Shown: piece after piece, positions 15,780 through 24,430 of the stretch | Layout of the letters: every line of letters starts with the position of its first letter | Numbering within the stretch: the stretch's first letter is position 1 | NCBI GenBank assembly: GCA_902797035.1 | Contig: CADBRH010000037.1 | Coordinates: 1-45,818, forward strand | DNA from: an uncultured Bacteroidia bacterium | Lineage (GTDB): Bacteria > Bacteroidota > Bacteroidia > Bacteroidales > UBA932 | DNA length: 45,818 nucleotides | Reading direction: 5' to 3' | Position numbers and translations under genes: made by a program | The notes under the pieces: generated by a model | Seen by the model: the letters and a program-made list of their open reading frames with translations, nothing else | What the model was told of the DNA's origin: nothing | Database searches by the model: none

Positions 15780-18089
15780 CTATTTGTAACGTCTGTTACC
15801 TTTCACCGTAGGTTTCGAATTTCGGATAAGCTCTTTGCAAGCCTCCTCGGTGAGGGTGGCGGCGTCAGTTCCCTTCGGGATTCTGTAATTCGCTCCCCCG
15901 GCTTTGATGTAGGGACCGTACCTGCCGTTGACGACCTGGATGTCAGATTCCTTGAACTCGGAGATGACCGGGTTCTCAGGAGACTTCCCGCTGTCGGCGT
16001 CGATGAGCGCCACGCAATCCGCCAGGGTTATCTTCAACGGGTCCTTGCCTTTCGGGAGCGAGATATTCTTGTCCCCGTATTTGATGTACGGGCCGAAGCG
16101 ACCCTTCGCGGCTACCACATCCACGCCGTTATATTCCCCGACGGTCCTGGGCAGCTCGAAGAGCCTCAAGGCCTCCGCGAGAGTGATGTTCTCGATCAGC
16201 TGCCCCTTGCCCAGGGAAGCGAAACGGGCCGACTCGCCCTCGCCTTTCTGGATGAAAGGCCCGTATTTCCCGAACTTCGCCGTGATCCTGTCGCCGTCGG
16301 TGTCCACGCCCAGGTCGCGTGAGACCCTGCTGTAGTTACCGTCGTGAAGGACCTCCTCCACCTTCTTGTGGAAAGGAGAGTAGAAATCGCTGATCACCTT
16401 GTTCCACTCCTGCCCGCCCTCGGCGATCTGGTCGAAATCTTTCTCGACGTTGGCGGTGAAGTCGTAGTCCATGATATCCTTGAAGTTCCTCTCAAGATAA
16501 TCCGTCACAATCAGCCCGATCTCCTGGGGGAGGAGTTTCCCTTTCTCGGCGCCGACGGTCTCGACCCTGGAACTCTCGGTGATGGAGGAGTCTTTCAACG
16601 ACAGGTCCGTCACGGGGAACGTCTTCCCTTCCTTGTCCCCCTTGACTATGTACCCCCTTCCGGAAGTCAATGTGCTGATGGTGGTGGCGTATGTGGAGGG
16701 GCGCCCGATGCCCAGTTCCTCGAGTTTCTTGACCAAAGTGGCCTCTGAATATCTCGGAGGGGCGGCGGTATACTTGCACTCGGCCGTGACCACTTTCCTT
16801 TCCATGTAGTCGCCGACGTTAAGGTCGGGAAGGATGACCTCGTCATTCTCACCCTCCAGCTCATCGCCGCTCTCCATGTAAAGCTTGAGGAACCCGTCGA
16901 AGAGAACCTGGGTAGCCTGGACGCTGAACTTCTCCTCTCTCTTGTCGGAGGATATCTTCATAGTGGTGAGCAGCACCTTGGCGTCAGCCATCTGCGAGGC
17001 GACAGTCCGCTTCCAGATCAGGTTGTAAAGCTTCTTCTCCTGGGCGGTACCCTCGATGTCGGTGTTCTCGATAAAAGTGGGGCGTATGGCCTCATGGGCC
17101 TCCTGCGCGCCTTTCACCCGTGTCCTGAACTGGCGGGTTTTATGGTATTCCTCACCGAAAGTCCCGGTGATGTATTTTTTCGCGACGCCCAAAGCGAGGG
17201 TCGAGAGATTCGTGGAGTCGGTTCTCATGTAGGTGATGAGTCCCCTCTCGTACAGGGCCTGGGCCACTCTCATTGTCACTCCCACAGGGAAATGGAGCCT
17301 CCTGGCGGCCTCTTGCTGGAGAGTTGAGGTGGTGAATGGCGGAGCGGGGTTCCTGACAGCCTCTTTCTTCTCGATATTGGAGATGGAGAACCGGGCCCCG
17401 ACACAGTCCTGAAGGAATTCCCGGGCCTCATCGGCACCGTGGAACCTCGTGTCAAGGGTGGCTTTCACCTTCACCGAGACGGGATGTCCCTCCGGATGGA
17501 AAATGGCGCTAATCTTGTAGAAAGGCTCGTTGATGAACGACATGATCTCCTTCTCCCTTTCCACAACCAGCCTCAACGCCACCGACTGCACTCTCCCGGC
17601 GGAGAGTCTCGGCTGGACTTTCCTCCACAGGACCGGCGACAGCTCGAAGCCCACCAGCCTGTCGAGGACGCGCCTCGCCTGCTGGGCGTTCACGAGATTG
17701 ATGTCTATGCCTCTAGGGTTCTGGATCGCTTTCAGAATGGCGTCTTTGGTGATCTCATGGAACACAATCCTCTTCGCCCTTTCATTGTCCAGTCCAAGCG
17801 TCTCGAAAAGGTGCCAGGAGATGGCTTCCCCCTCGCGGTCCTCATCAGAGGCGAGCCATACCATGGAGGCGGCCCCGGCGGCTTTCCTCAGATCCGCCAC
17901 AACCCTTTTCTTGTCGGCCGGGACAACATATTCCGGGGCGAACCCCTTCTCCACGTCCACACTCAACTTATTGTCCTGCAAGTCTCTGATATGTCCGAAG
18001 CTGGACTTCACCAAATAATCTTTACCGAGGAATTTTTGGATGGTCTTGGCCTTCGCGGGAGACTCGACGATAACTAGATTGTCTGCCAT
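15780..18089 (-). CDS. topA: DNA topoisomerase I
   Basis: Type IA topoisomerase of 769 residues that relaxes negative supercoils. The Toprim domain begins MADNLVIVESPAKAKT and has the acidic motif SDEDREGE at 81-88. The catalytic tyrosine is Tyr287 in GLITYMRTDSTNLS. The C-terminus carries at least four TOPRIM_C-type repeats of the form KFGKYGPFIQKGE, RFGPYIKYGD and RYGPYIKAGG instead of a four-cysteine zinc ribbon, usual for Bacteroidetes. The ATG at 18089 starts the Toprim domain; the frame is open further upstream to 18170 but not family-like. It is divergent from PBP1A. Confidence 0.96.
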   Translation of the reverse strand: MADNLVIVESPAKAKTIQKFLGKDYLVKSSFGHIRDLQDNKLSVDVEKGFAPEYVVPADKKRVVADLRKAAGAASMVWLASDEDREGEAISWHLFETLGLDNERAKRIVFHEITKDAILKAIQNPRGIDINLVNAQQARRVLDRLVGFELSPVLWRKVQPRLSAGRVQSVALRLVVEREKEIMSFINEPFYKISAIFHPEGHPVSVKVKATLDTRFHGADEAREFLQDCVGARFSISNIEKKEAVRNPAPPFTTSTLQQEAARRLHFPVGVTMRVAQALYERGLITYMRTDSTNLSTLALGVAKKYITGTFGEEYHKTRQFRTRVKGAQEAHEAIRPTFIENTDIEGTAQEKKLYNLIWKRTVASQMADAKVLLTTMKISSDKREEKFSVQATQVLFDGFLKLYMESGDELEGENDEVILPDLNVGDYMERKVVTAECKYTAAPPRYSEATLVKKLEELGIGRPSTYATTISTLTSGRGYIVKGDKEGKTFPVTDLSLKDSSITESSRVETVGAEKGKLLPQEIGLIVTDYLERNFKDIMDYDFTANVEKDFDQIAEGGQEWNKVISDFYSPFHKKVEEVLHDGNYSRVSRDLGVDTDGDRITAKFGKYGPFIQKGEGESARFASLGKGQLIENITLAEALRLFELPRTVGEYNGVDVVAAKGRFGPYIKYGDKNISLPKGKDPLKITLADCVALIDADSGKSPENPVISEFKESDIQVVNGRYGPYIKAGGANYRIPKGTDAATLTEEACKELIRNSKPTVKGNRRYK

Positions 18090-18180
18090 GTTCGTACAAT
18101 TTGCAAGTTGTTCATAGTATGTTTGATGTTTCGTTCCGCAAAGTAAACCATAAACCGGGCAATTTTCCAAATTTTGTTAT

Positions 18181-18188
18181 AAATTTGT
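18181..18188 (+). promoter_or_regulatory. -7 element TAAATTTG for PBP1A-ddl-prmC
   Basis: Perfect TAnnTTTG on the plus strand ending 7 bp before the ATG at 18196, so the leader would be very short or absent. No TTG at the standard -33 spacing. It lies in the 106-bp AT-rich gap between divergent topA and the PBP1A gene. Confidence 0.5.
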
Positions 18189-18195
18189 CTTTATT

Positions 18196-20547
18196 ATGAC
18201 TCAAGAGACAAGAAAGAAAATCAGCAAGTGGTTCTGGATCCTGATAACGTTTCCGGTGCTGTTTTTGATATTCATGGTCCTGCTCGTGTGGATGTTCGCC
18301 GACATCCCGTCTTTCAAGGAGCTTGAGGATCCCGACAGCAAACTCGCCACTCAGGTTCTCGCCGAGGACGGGGAGATCCTCGCCACCTTCCACATAGAGA
18401 ACAGGACGTTTGTCTCCTATGAGGAGCTTTCCCCCAACATTGTCCACGCCGCCGTGGCCACCGAGGACATACGGTTCTACAAGCATTCCGGAATAGACTT
18501 CAAGGGCCTCGCCAGAGTGTTCTTCAAGACCCTGCTTTTCCGCGACTCCAGTCAGGGAGGAGGCAGCACTATCACCCAGCAACTGGCGAAGACTCTTTAC
18601 CCCCGCAAGGAGGTCGGTCGCAAGATTCCGGGAATATACCAGATGAAATGGTTGTGGATCAAGCTTAAGGAATGGATCACGGCCGTGAAGCTGGAGCGTG
18701 ACTACACCAAGGACGAGATCATGACAATGTATCTCAACTCCATCTTTTTCGGTAGCGGCGCATATGGTGTGCGCGCGGCGTCGGAGACTTTCTTCGGCAA
18801 GCCGCCGTCCGACCTGACCGTGGAGGAGAGCGCCATGCTGGTGGGCATGGTCAACAAGCCCACGAGGTACAATCCGGCGCTGAATCCTGACAAGGCCCTC
18901 AGCAGGAGGAACTTCGTGATCGGACAGATGGAGAAGGCCGGTTACATCGACAAGGCCCAGAGGGATTCCATAAGGGAGTTGCCGATCATTCTCAACTATG
19001 AGGTTCAGGACCATAATTCCGGCCGCGCCCCTTATTTCAGGGATATGATCCGTCGTGTGATGACCGCCACAAAGCCCCGCCGCTCCGATTATAGGATTCA
19101 TGAGGATTACGTCGCGGACTCCCTGGCGTGGGCGGACGACGAGTTGTACGGATGGCTGGAGAAGAACACCAAGACGGACGGGTCCAGATACGATCTCGAC
19201 ATGGATGGTCTCAGGATCTACACGACCATCAACTACAAGATGCAGAAGTATGCCGAGGAGGCCGTCGCCGAGAGGATCAAGGATCTTCAGGCAGACTTTG
19301 TCAAGGATCTGAGGAGCAAGACCAACGCGCCGTTCTCCAACGACATAGACCAGGCCACCCGCGACAGGCTGATGAACCAGGCTCGCCGATGGAGCGACCG
19401 CTGGAGGCTGCTCAAGAAGGCCGGGAACTCGGACTCCCAGATTCTCAAGACCTTCTCCGTGCCGACACAGATGCGTGTGTTCGCCTACAACAAGAAAGGT
19501 TACATCGACACGACCATGACGCCGGACGACTCCATCCGGTACTACAAAGCCATGCTGAGGACGGCCTTCGTTGCGATGGAACCAGGCACCGGTCATGTCA
19601 AAGCCTATGTCGGCGGGCCGAACTACAGGTATTTCAAATATGACAACGTGCGTCAGGGGAAACGTCAGGTGGGCTCGACCATCAAACCTTTCCTTTACAC
19701 CCTCGCGATGCAGGAGGGCATGACCCCCTGCGACAAGGTGGTGGACCTTCCCCAGACATTCGAGATTCCCGGAGGGGACACTTGGACCCCCAGGAGTACC
19801 GACAAGGACGAGTGGATAGGGAAGACGGTGACCCTCAAATGGGGCCTTACCAACAGTTCCAACAACATCTCCGCCTACCTCATGAAGCAGTTCGGTCCGG
19901 AGGCGATGGCTGACATGATGCGCAGGATGGGCATCCAGAGCCATATCGACGAGGTTCCGGCTCTCTGCGTGGGACCCGCCGACATCAGTTTGTGGGAGAT
20001 GGTGGCGGCTTATAACACATTCCCGTCGAAGGGAGTTTACGTGTCACCGTTGTTCGTGACCAGGATCGAGGACAGCAAGGGCAATGTCCTGAGCGAGTTC
20101 ACCGGGAAAAAGCGCGAGGCCATAGGAGAGAACACGGCTTATCTCATGGTCAATCTGATGCAGGGCGTCGTGCAGGGAGGTACCGCCAGCAGACTCCGTT
20201 ACAGGTACAATCTCATGGGAGAGATCGCCGGCAAGACAGGGACCACCAACGACAACTCCGACGGCTGGTTCATCGGCTACACCCCGACGCTTGTGGCGGG
20301 AGTATGGACCGGCGCCGAGGACCGTCAGGTCCATTTCCAGTCCACCTCTCTCGGCCAGGGGGCCAACATGTCTCTCCCGACGTGGGGAATATTCATGAAG
20401 AAGGTTCTCGAGGACGGGACGCTCGGCATCTCCGCCAACGACCGGTTCATCGCCCCCGCCGGCGTAGTGGACGGGCTTGGTTGCACGGGAAGCGACGCCG
20501 AGGTCTCGGAGGAAGGGACAAAGATCGAGGATTATTATTTTGAGTGA
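18196..20547 (+). CDS. mrcA: Penicillin-binding protein 1A (bifunctional transglycosylase/transpeptidase)
   Basis: Class A PBP of 783 residues. An N-terminal membrane anchor spans about residues 12-34. The GT51 transglycosylase domain has the catalytic Glu90 in ATEDIRFYKHSGID and the GGGSTITQQLAK motif. The transpeptidase domain has SxxK at 494-497 (VGSTIKPF), SSN in LTNSSNNIS, and KTG in IAGKTGTTND. All catalytic motifs are intact. It polymerises and crosslinks peptidoglycan. The ddl gene begins 4 bp after the stop, and prmC overlaps ddl, giving a three-gene unit that ends in the terminator at 22489. Confidence 0.96.
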   Translation: MTQETRKKISKWFWILITFPVLFLIFMVLLVWMFADIPSFKELEDPDSKLATQVLAEDGEILATFHIENRTFVSYEELSPNIVHAAVATEDIRFYKHSGIDFKGLARVFFKTLLFRDSSQGGGSTITQQLAKTLYPRKEVGRKIPGIYQMKWLWIKLKEWITAVKLERDYTKDEIMTMYLNSIFFGSGAYGVRAASETFFGKPPSDLTVEESAMLVGMVNKPTRYNPALNPDKALSRRNFVIGQMEKAGYIDKAQRDSIRELPIILNYEVQDHNSGRAPYFRDMIRRVMTATKPRRSDYRIHEDYVADSLAWADDELYGWLEKNTKTDGSRYDLDMDGLRIYTTINYKMQKYAEEAVAERIKDLQADFVKDLRSKTNAPFSNDIDQATRDRLMNQARRWSDRWRLLKKAGNSDSQILKTFSVPTQMRVFAYNKKGYIDTTMTPDDSIRYYKAMLRTAFVAMEPGTGHVKAYVGGPNYRYFKYDNVRQGKRQVGSTIKPFLYTLAMQEGMTPCDKVVDLPQTFEIPGGDTWTPRSTDKDEWIGKTVTLKWGLTNSSNNISAYLMKQFGPEAMADMMRRMGIQSHIDEVPALCVGPADISLWEMVAAYNTFPSKGVYVSPLFVTRIEDSKGNVLSEFTGKKREAIGENTAYLMVNLMQGVVQGGTASRLRYRYNLMGEIAGKTGTTNDNSDGWFIGYTPTLVAGVWTGAEDRQVHFQSTSLGQGANMSLPTWGIFMKKVLEDGTLGISANDRFIAPAGVVDGLGCTGSDAEVSEEGTKIEDYYFE

Positions 20548-20551
20548 CAAT

Positions 20552-21568
20552 ATGGGCAAGTACAGCAAGATCGCGGTGATTTACGGTAGCGACTCCTCGG
20601 AATGGGAGGTCTCGTGCCGCAGCGGCGAGTTCACGGCGTCCAGGATCGACGGTTCCGAATATGACGTCTATGAGATTTTCGCCCGTTTCGGCGAGTGGCG
20701 TCTGGTCGCGATGAAGAAACGCGACGCCATGAGGGTTCCCTTCCCGGAAGGCGCCAGGCCTGAGGTCGACAAGACCGACTTCTCCGTCAAGGTCTACGGG
20801 GAGAAGATCAAGTTTGATTTCGCCTACATAATGCAGCATGGCACCCCGGGTGAGAACGGTTTGCTACAGGGGTATCTCGAGATGCTGGGAGTCCCTTTCA
20901 GCAGTTGCGGGTCGTTCGTGTCCGCCATAGCCTTTGACAAGTTCGCTTGCAAGGGTTACCTGCGGGAGGTCGATTTTGTCCGTCTCGCTCCCGACGTGTT
21001 CGCGAGAAGCGGGATGGACATTGACGAGATTTGTGAGAACGCATCCTCGACGCTGAGATTCCCGGTTTTTGTCAAGCCCACCGACGGCGGTTCCAGTTTC
21101 GGGATCACCAAGGTGTTCAAGCCTGAGGATCTAAAGGAGGCGGTGAGATTCGCTTTCTCCGAGGGACCGACTGTCATTATCGAGCAAGCCGTTCCCGGGC
21201 GGGAGTTCACCTGCGCCGCCTACACAGACAAGGGTGAGGTCAAAACCCTGCCTATCATCGAGATAGTCACCGGCAACGAGTACTTCGATTACGACGCCAA
21301 GTACAACGGCAACAGTCAGGAGATCTGTCCGGCCCCGGTTGACGAGGCTGTCAGCTCCCATATTCAGGAAGTCACGGGAAAGATTTACACCCGGCTCGGA
21401 TGCAAAGGTCTGGTCAGGATAGATTACATCCAGGGTGAGGACGGCCTTTATTTCCTTGAGGTGAACACGATTCCGGGGATGACCAGCGCCTCGCTCGTGC
21501 CGAAAATGGTAAGGACCGCCGGGATGGATATCACCGACTTCTTGTCGAGGATAATCGAGAATTCATGA
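20552..21568 (+). CDS. ddl: D-alanine--D-alanine ligase
   Basis: ATP-grasp enzyme of 338 residues that makes the D-Ala-D-Ala dipeptide for peptidoglycan precursors. Visible motifs are MQHGTPGENGLLQGYLEMLG (substrate loop), FPVFVKPTDGGSSFGI (ATP-binding), and in the C-terminal part LVRIDYIQGEDGLYFLEVN and TIPGMTSASLVPKM, with the metal-binding Glu and Asn. The start at 20552 lies 4 bp after the PBP1A stop. The stop overlaps the prmC start (ATGA). Confidence 0.96.
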   Translation: MGKYSKIAVIYGSDSSEWEVSCRSGEFTASRIDGSEYDVYEIFARFGEWRLVAMKKRDAMRVPFPEGARPEVDKTDFSVKVYGEKIKFDFAYIMQHGTPGENGLLQGYLEMLGVPFSSCGSFVSAIAFDKFACKGYLREVDFVRLAPDVFARSGMDIDEICENASSTLRFPVFVKPTDGGSSFGITKVFKPEDLKEAVRFAFSEGPTVIIEQAVPGREFTCAAYTDKGEVKTLPIIEIVTGNEYFDYDAKYNGNSQEICPAPVDEAVSSHIQEVTGKIYTRLGCKGLVRIDYIQGEDGLYFLEVNTIPGMTSASLVPKMVRTAGMDITDFLSRIIENS

Positions 21569-22449
21569 CCTCGCTCAAGGGTTTTCTGGATGACGGGTTG
21601 AAGGCTCTGGGGCCTCTCTATCCGGCGGATGAGGCCAGGAATATCCTTATGACGCTCTGCGAGAGCAAGTTGGGGGTGGCGAGACACGCCTATCTCACCG
21701 ATCCTGATTTCCCTGTGGATGAATCAACTGGAGTTTTCGATGACTTGGAGAGACTCTCGAGGGGGGAGCCTATCCAATATGTTCTTGGATACGCCGAGTT
21801 CCGCGGCCGACGCTTCAAGGTGACACCCGATGTGCTGATCCCGAGGCCTGAGACTGAGCTTCTCTGCGAGGAGGCGATCAGGATCTCCGGCCGGAGTGAT
21901 TACTCCGGGAAGGGTGAAGCCGGGGTCAGGGTTCTGGACCTTTGTACCGGATCCGGTTGCGTAGCCTGGACAATGGCTTTGGACGTCAAGGGGGCCGAGA
22001 CTTATGGGATTGACATTTCTCCCGGCGCGCTAGATGTGGCGCGTGGACAGGATTTCCAAGAAGAGATTAATGCCTCAAGCGCCCGGAGGCCGGTTTTTCT
22101 TGAATATGACATATTCAGTGAGAAGATCCCTTTTGACCCGGGGAGTTTCGATCTGATCCTCTCCAACCCTCCGTATATCCTTGAGTCGCAGAAGAAGGAT
22201 ATGCGTCCGAATGTTCTCGATTTCGAGCCTCCGCTAGCCTTGTTTGTCCCCGACGGGGACCCTCTGGTCTTTTACCGGGCTGTGGCAAGGTGGTCAAAGC
22301 GTCTTCTCTCTCCAGAAGGTACCGGCATAGTCGAGATCAACGAGGATCTGGGCCCGGAGACAAGTGCTGTTTTTCTGGAAGCCGGCTTCTCAGAAGCGGT
22401 GATTATAAAGGATTATTTCGGGAAAAATCGCTTTGTCATCTACTCTTGA
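21565..22449 (+). CDS. prmC: Peptide chain release factor N5-glutamine methyltransferase
   Basis: SAM-dependent enzyme of 294 residues that methylates the GGQ glutamine of release factors. The N-terminal helical domain is followed by LGYAEFRGRRFKVTPDVLIPRPETE, the SAM motif VLDLCTGSGCVAWTMA, and the catalytic NPPY in LILSNPPYILESQ. The last gene of the PBP1A-ddl-prmC unit, overlapping ddl by 4 bp. A strong hairpin terminator follows 40 bp after its stop. Confidence 0.95.
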   Translation: MTSLKGFLDDGLKALGPLYPADEARNILMTLCESKLGVARHAYLTDPDFPVDESTGVFDDLERLSRGEPIQYVLGYAEFRGRRFKVTPDVLIPRPETELLCEEAIRISGRSDYSGKGEAGVRVLDLCTGSGCVAWTMALDVKGAETYGIDISPGALDVARGQDFQEEINASSARRPVFLEYDIFSEKIPFDPGSFDLILSNPPYILESQKKDMRPNVLDFEPPLALFVPDGDPLVFYRAVARWSKRLLSPEGTGIVEINEDLGPETSAVFLEAGFSEAVIIKDYFGKNRFVIYS

Positions 22450-22488
22450 CAGGCCACAGAAGCCCGTCAGAGCCGTTTTTCGCGAATT

Positions 22489-22522
22489 AGCCGTGGAAAT
22501 TTTTGTTCCACGGCTGTTTTTT
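22489..22522 (+). terminator. Rho-independent terminator after prmC
   Basis: Perfect 10-bp stem AGCCGTGGAA (22489-22498) with TTCCACGGCT (22506-22515), a 7-nt loop, then G and six T residues. This is a strong intrinsic terminator for the PBP1A-ddl-prmC unit. Confidence 0.92.
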
Positions 22523-22567
22523 AGTCCCTTTGTACCGGATATTATTAACCATTAAAACCTATTCAAA

Positions 22568-23710
22568 ATGAAAAATTTCATTTCCAAGAAAAAGACGCCG
22601 CTGCCGTTGCCGCTGGCGTTGATCGCCGCGGCCGTTTTGTCTTTCTCCGCGTGCGACGAGAAAGATCCTGTTGTCATCTCTCCCGAGATTCCCTCACCCG
22701 CCTTTGAGATCACTCCACGTTCTGTCGCGAGGATGCTTGCGGACTTGCCCTTCGGTTTGGACCAGATCAAGGAAGTCCACGATGCAGTGACCGCCTCCGC
22801 CTCCAACGGTTACGACGAGGAATACACTTTCTCGGACATGTTCTCCCTTCCAGGCGGCGGAGTCGGCGACAAACTCGCCGGAACCAGGTCCGCCATAGAG
22901 TACTCCTCACCTCTTTCCGGCATGGTCAGCCGCGGGCTGAGGGACGGTCTGGCCGCCTCGGGGCTGCAGATTTACTGGCCCTATTCCGAGGACTGGGACG
23001 GGCACTCGTTTCCGGTCATGACTTACGGGTCCGAGCTGGAGCTCGAGTCCAATGTCGGTTTCATGAGGGAGCCGCTGCCTGACGGCTCGTGGATTGTCAA
23101 GGAGATAGCCGTTGATGAGGCCTTCGCCGAGACCCATCCCGTCTGGGTGGTGAACTGGAACGAGGACGCCGGGGCGATGACCCCGCAGATGCTGTCCAAG
23201 CTTAGTCCCGAATCCGCCGAGACACGGGCGGCTACTGGCTTCAAGACGCTGAGACTGAAAGAGTTCAAAGCCCATAGCCAATACGACTCCTGGCTCTCGG
23301 GAGGAAGCGAGTTCTTCATCAAATGCGGTTCGCTCAAAGCCTTCACCGCCTCGGTGGCGTCTGATCTCACACAATATACCCCGGAGATCACGGATCTTAT
23401 GATCAAAGTCAAGAGGAAGCAGGTCGGGACCACTCTCAGGTACAACACCATCCTTGTCTCCGAATGGTCCCCGCAGCTGACGGAGTGCGTGTTCCTCATC
23501 CATGAGGATGACGGCGGGAAGATGACCACCTGGAAAGCCACCGGTGAGGTCAAGATCAAATCAAAGTCTTACGGTTTCAATGTCGAGTTCCCATACCATC
23601 GCAACGATGACATTGTCTGGCGCGGCAAGCTCTCTTCCAATTACTTCGAGAAGAACAACGGCGTCGCCAACCGCTACGGCGACACATCCGTCACCTTCAC
23701 CTTCAACTAA
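22568..23710 (+). CDS. Hypothetical lipoprotein
   Basis: Protein of 380 residues with a lipoprotein signal (LPLALIAAAVLSFSAC, lipobox Cys near residue 29). The mature part is acidic and mixed alpha/beta. The C-terminal half contains strand-like segments, for example RYNTILVSEWSPQLTECVFL and FNVEFPYHRNDDIVWRGKLS, and the protein ends TSVTFTFN, a beta-rich end. I do not recognise a family or a catalytic motif. It stands alone between the prmC terminator and the DUF4160 promoter. It is probably exported to the outer membrane or cell surface. Confidence 0.7.
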   Translation: MKNFISKKKTPLPLPLALIAAAVLSFSACDEKDPVVISPEIPSPAFEITPRSVARMLADLPFGLDQIKEVHDAVTASASNGYDEEYTFSDMFSLPGGGVGDKLAGTRSAIEYSSPLSGMVSRGLRDGLAASGLQIYWPYSEDWDGHSFPVMTYGSELELESNVGFMREPLPDGSWIVKEIAVDEAFAETHPVWVVNWNEDAGAMTPQMLSKLSPESAETRAATGFKTLRLKEFKAHSQYDSWLSGGSEFFIKCGSLKAFTASVASDLTQYTPEITDLMIKVKRKQVGTTLRYNTILVSEWSPQLTECVFLIHEDDGGKMTTWKATGEVKIKSKSYGFNVEFPYHRNDDIVWRGKLSSNYFEKNNGVANRYGDTSVTFTFN

Positions 23711-23712
23711 TA

Positions 23713-23744
23713 TTTGCAAGTGTTAAAAATAACACCTATATTTG
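23713..23744 (+). promoter_or_regulatory. Promoter of the DUF4160-DUF2442 pair (TTTG-N20-TATATTTG)
   Basis: TTTG (23713-23716), 20 bp, then TATATTTG (23737-23744): a full Bacteroidetes promoter. The ATG of the DUF4160 gene begins at 23746, one base after the -7 box, so a normally spaced start site would fall at or just beyond the ATG. Either the mRNA is leaderless or this promoter is not used as drawn. Confidence 0.65.
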
Positions 23745-23745
23745 T

Positions 23746-24003
23746 ATGCCTGAGGTATTCAGATTGTTTGGTTTCACCTACTATTTTTTCAGTAGGGAAC
23801 ATAAGCCGGTTCATGTCCACATCGAAGGGGCTGAAGGCTACGCTGTGTATGATTTAGATGGTGAGCGGTTTGTCCAAAGGTATTCAAAAGGAATCAAGGC
23901 TGGTGATCTAAGAAAGATCGAGGCGGTGTTGGAAGAGAACAAAGACACCATTGTCAAGAGCTGGAAGAGCTATTTTGATAACAAGAGATATGGAAATCCG
24001 TAG
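23746..24003 (+). CDS. DUF4160 domain protein (putative toxin-antitoxin-like pair)
   Basis: Small protein of 85 residues matching DUF4160: MPEVFRLFGFTYYFFSREHKPVHVHIEG, followed by a basic helical C-terminus (KGIKAGDLRKIEAVLEENKDTIVKSW in two parts). The domain carries the characteristic EH-P-HVHV-like pattern with clustered histidines. No biochemical function is established to my knowledge. It overlaps the DUF2442-HTH gene by 14 bp, so the two are probably made together. The pairing and small size resemble toxin-antitoxin modules, but toxicity is not shown by sequence. Confidence 0.85.
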   Translation: MPEVFRLFGFTYYFFSREHKPVHVHIEGAEGYAVYDLDGERFVQRYSKGIKAGDLRKIEAVLEENKDTIVKSWKSYFDNKRYGNP

Positions 24004-24430
24004 AATCTGGTTTGACGGGAACTTCTTGTACGGCGAGGACTCGGCCGGGGACATCCACAAACAGTCCCTGCTGTGGTATCCCAATTTGGCTAAGGCTTCA
24101 GAGAACCAAAGGAACGACTTCAGGTTCGGTTTCGAGGGTATCCACTGGGAGTCCCTCGGAGAGGACGTGAGTTTCGAGAGTTTCGTGTATCCGGACGCTA
24201 TCCCTTCGCCTTTGCAGGAATTCTTTTTGACTCACGATGAGATCAATGTCTCTGGTTTCGGCAAGTTCGCCGGAATCAATCCGACGTTGCTCCGGGATTA
24301 CATTAACGGATTCAAAAAGCCGTCCCCCAAAAGAGTCCTGGAGATACAGAAGGCGATAAACTCTTTGGGAGAGATCTACTCGAAAGCGACAATCATCTCG
24401 CAGCGGGAGCAGTCGAAGCCCAAGCGGTAA
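23990..24430 (+). CDS. DUF2442 protein with C-terminal helix-turn-helix
   Basis: Protein of 146 residues. The N-terminal DUF2442 domain covers about residues 1-80 (RRIWFDGNFLYGEDSAGDI, SLLWYPNLAKASENQRNDF). A C-terminal segment at about 85-135 (INVSGFGKFAGINPTLLRDY, then PSPKRVLEIQKAINSLG) looks like a small Xre-type helix-turn-helix. That is the architecture of an antitoxin or autoregulator. The start at 23990 begins the conserved domain and overlaps the DUF4160 gene by 14 bp. The 3' end overlaps the convergent U32 peptidase gene by 55 bp, an unusually long convergent overlap. Confidence 0.82.
   Translation: MEIRRIWFDGNFLYGEDSAGDIHKQSLLWYPNLAKASENQRNDFRFGFEGIHWESLGEDVSFESFVYPDAIPSPLQEFFLTHDEINVSGFGKFAGINPTLLRDYINGFKKPSPKRVLEIQKAINSLGEIYSKATIISQREQSKPKR

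Noticed and set aside
18112-19944. 610-codon open frame opposite PBP1A
   Set aside because: It is antisense to clear PBP1A motifs; the open frame results from codon bias on the plus strand.
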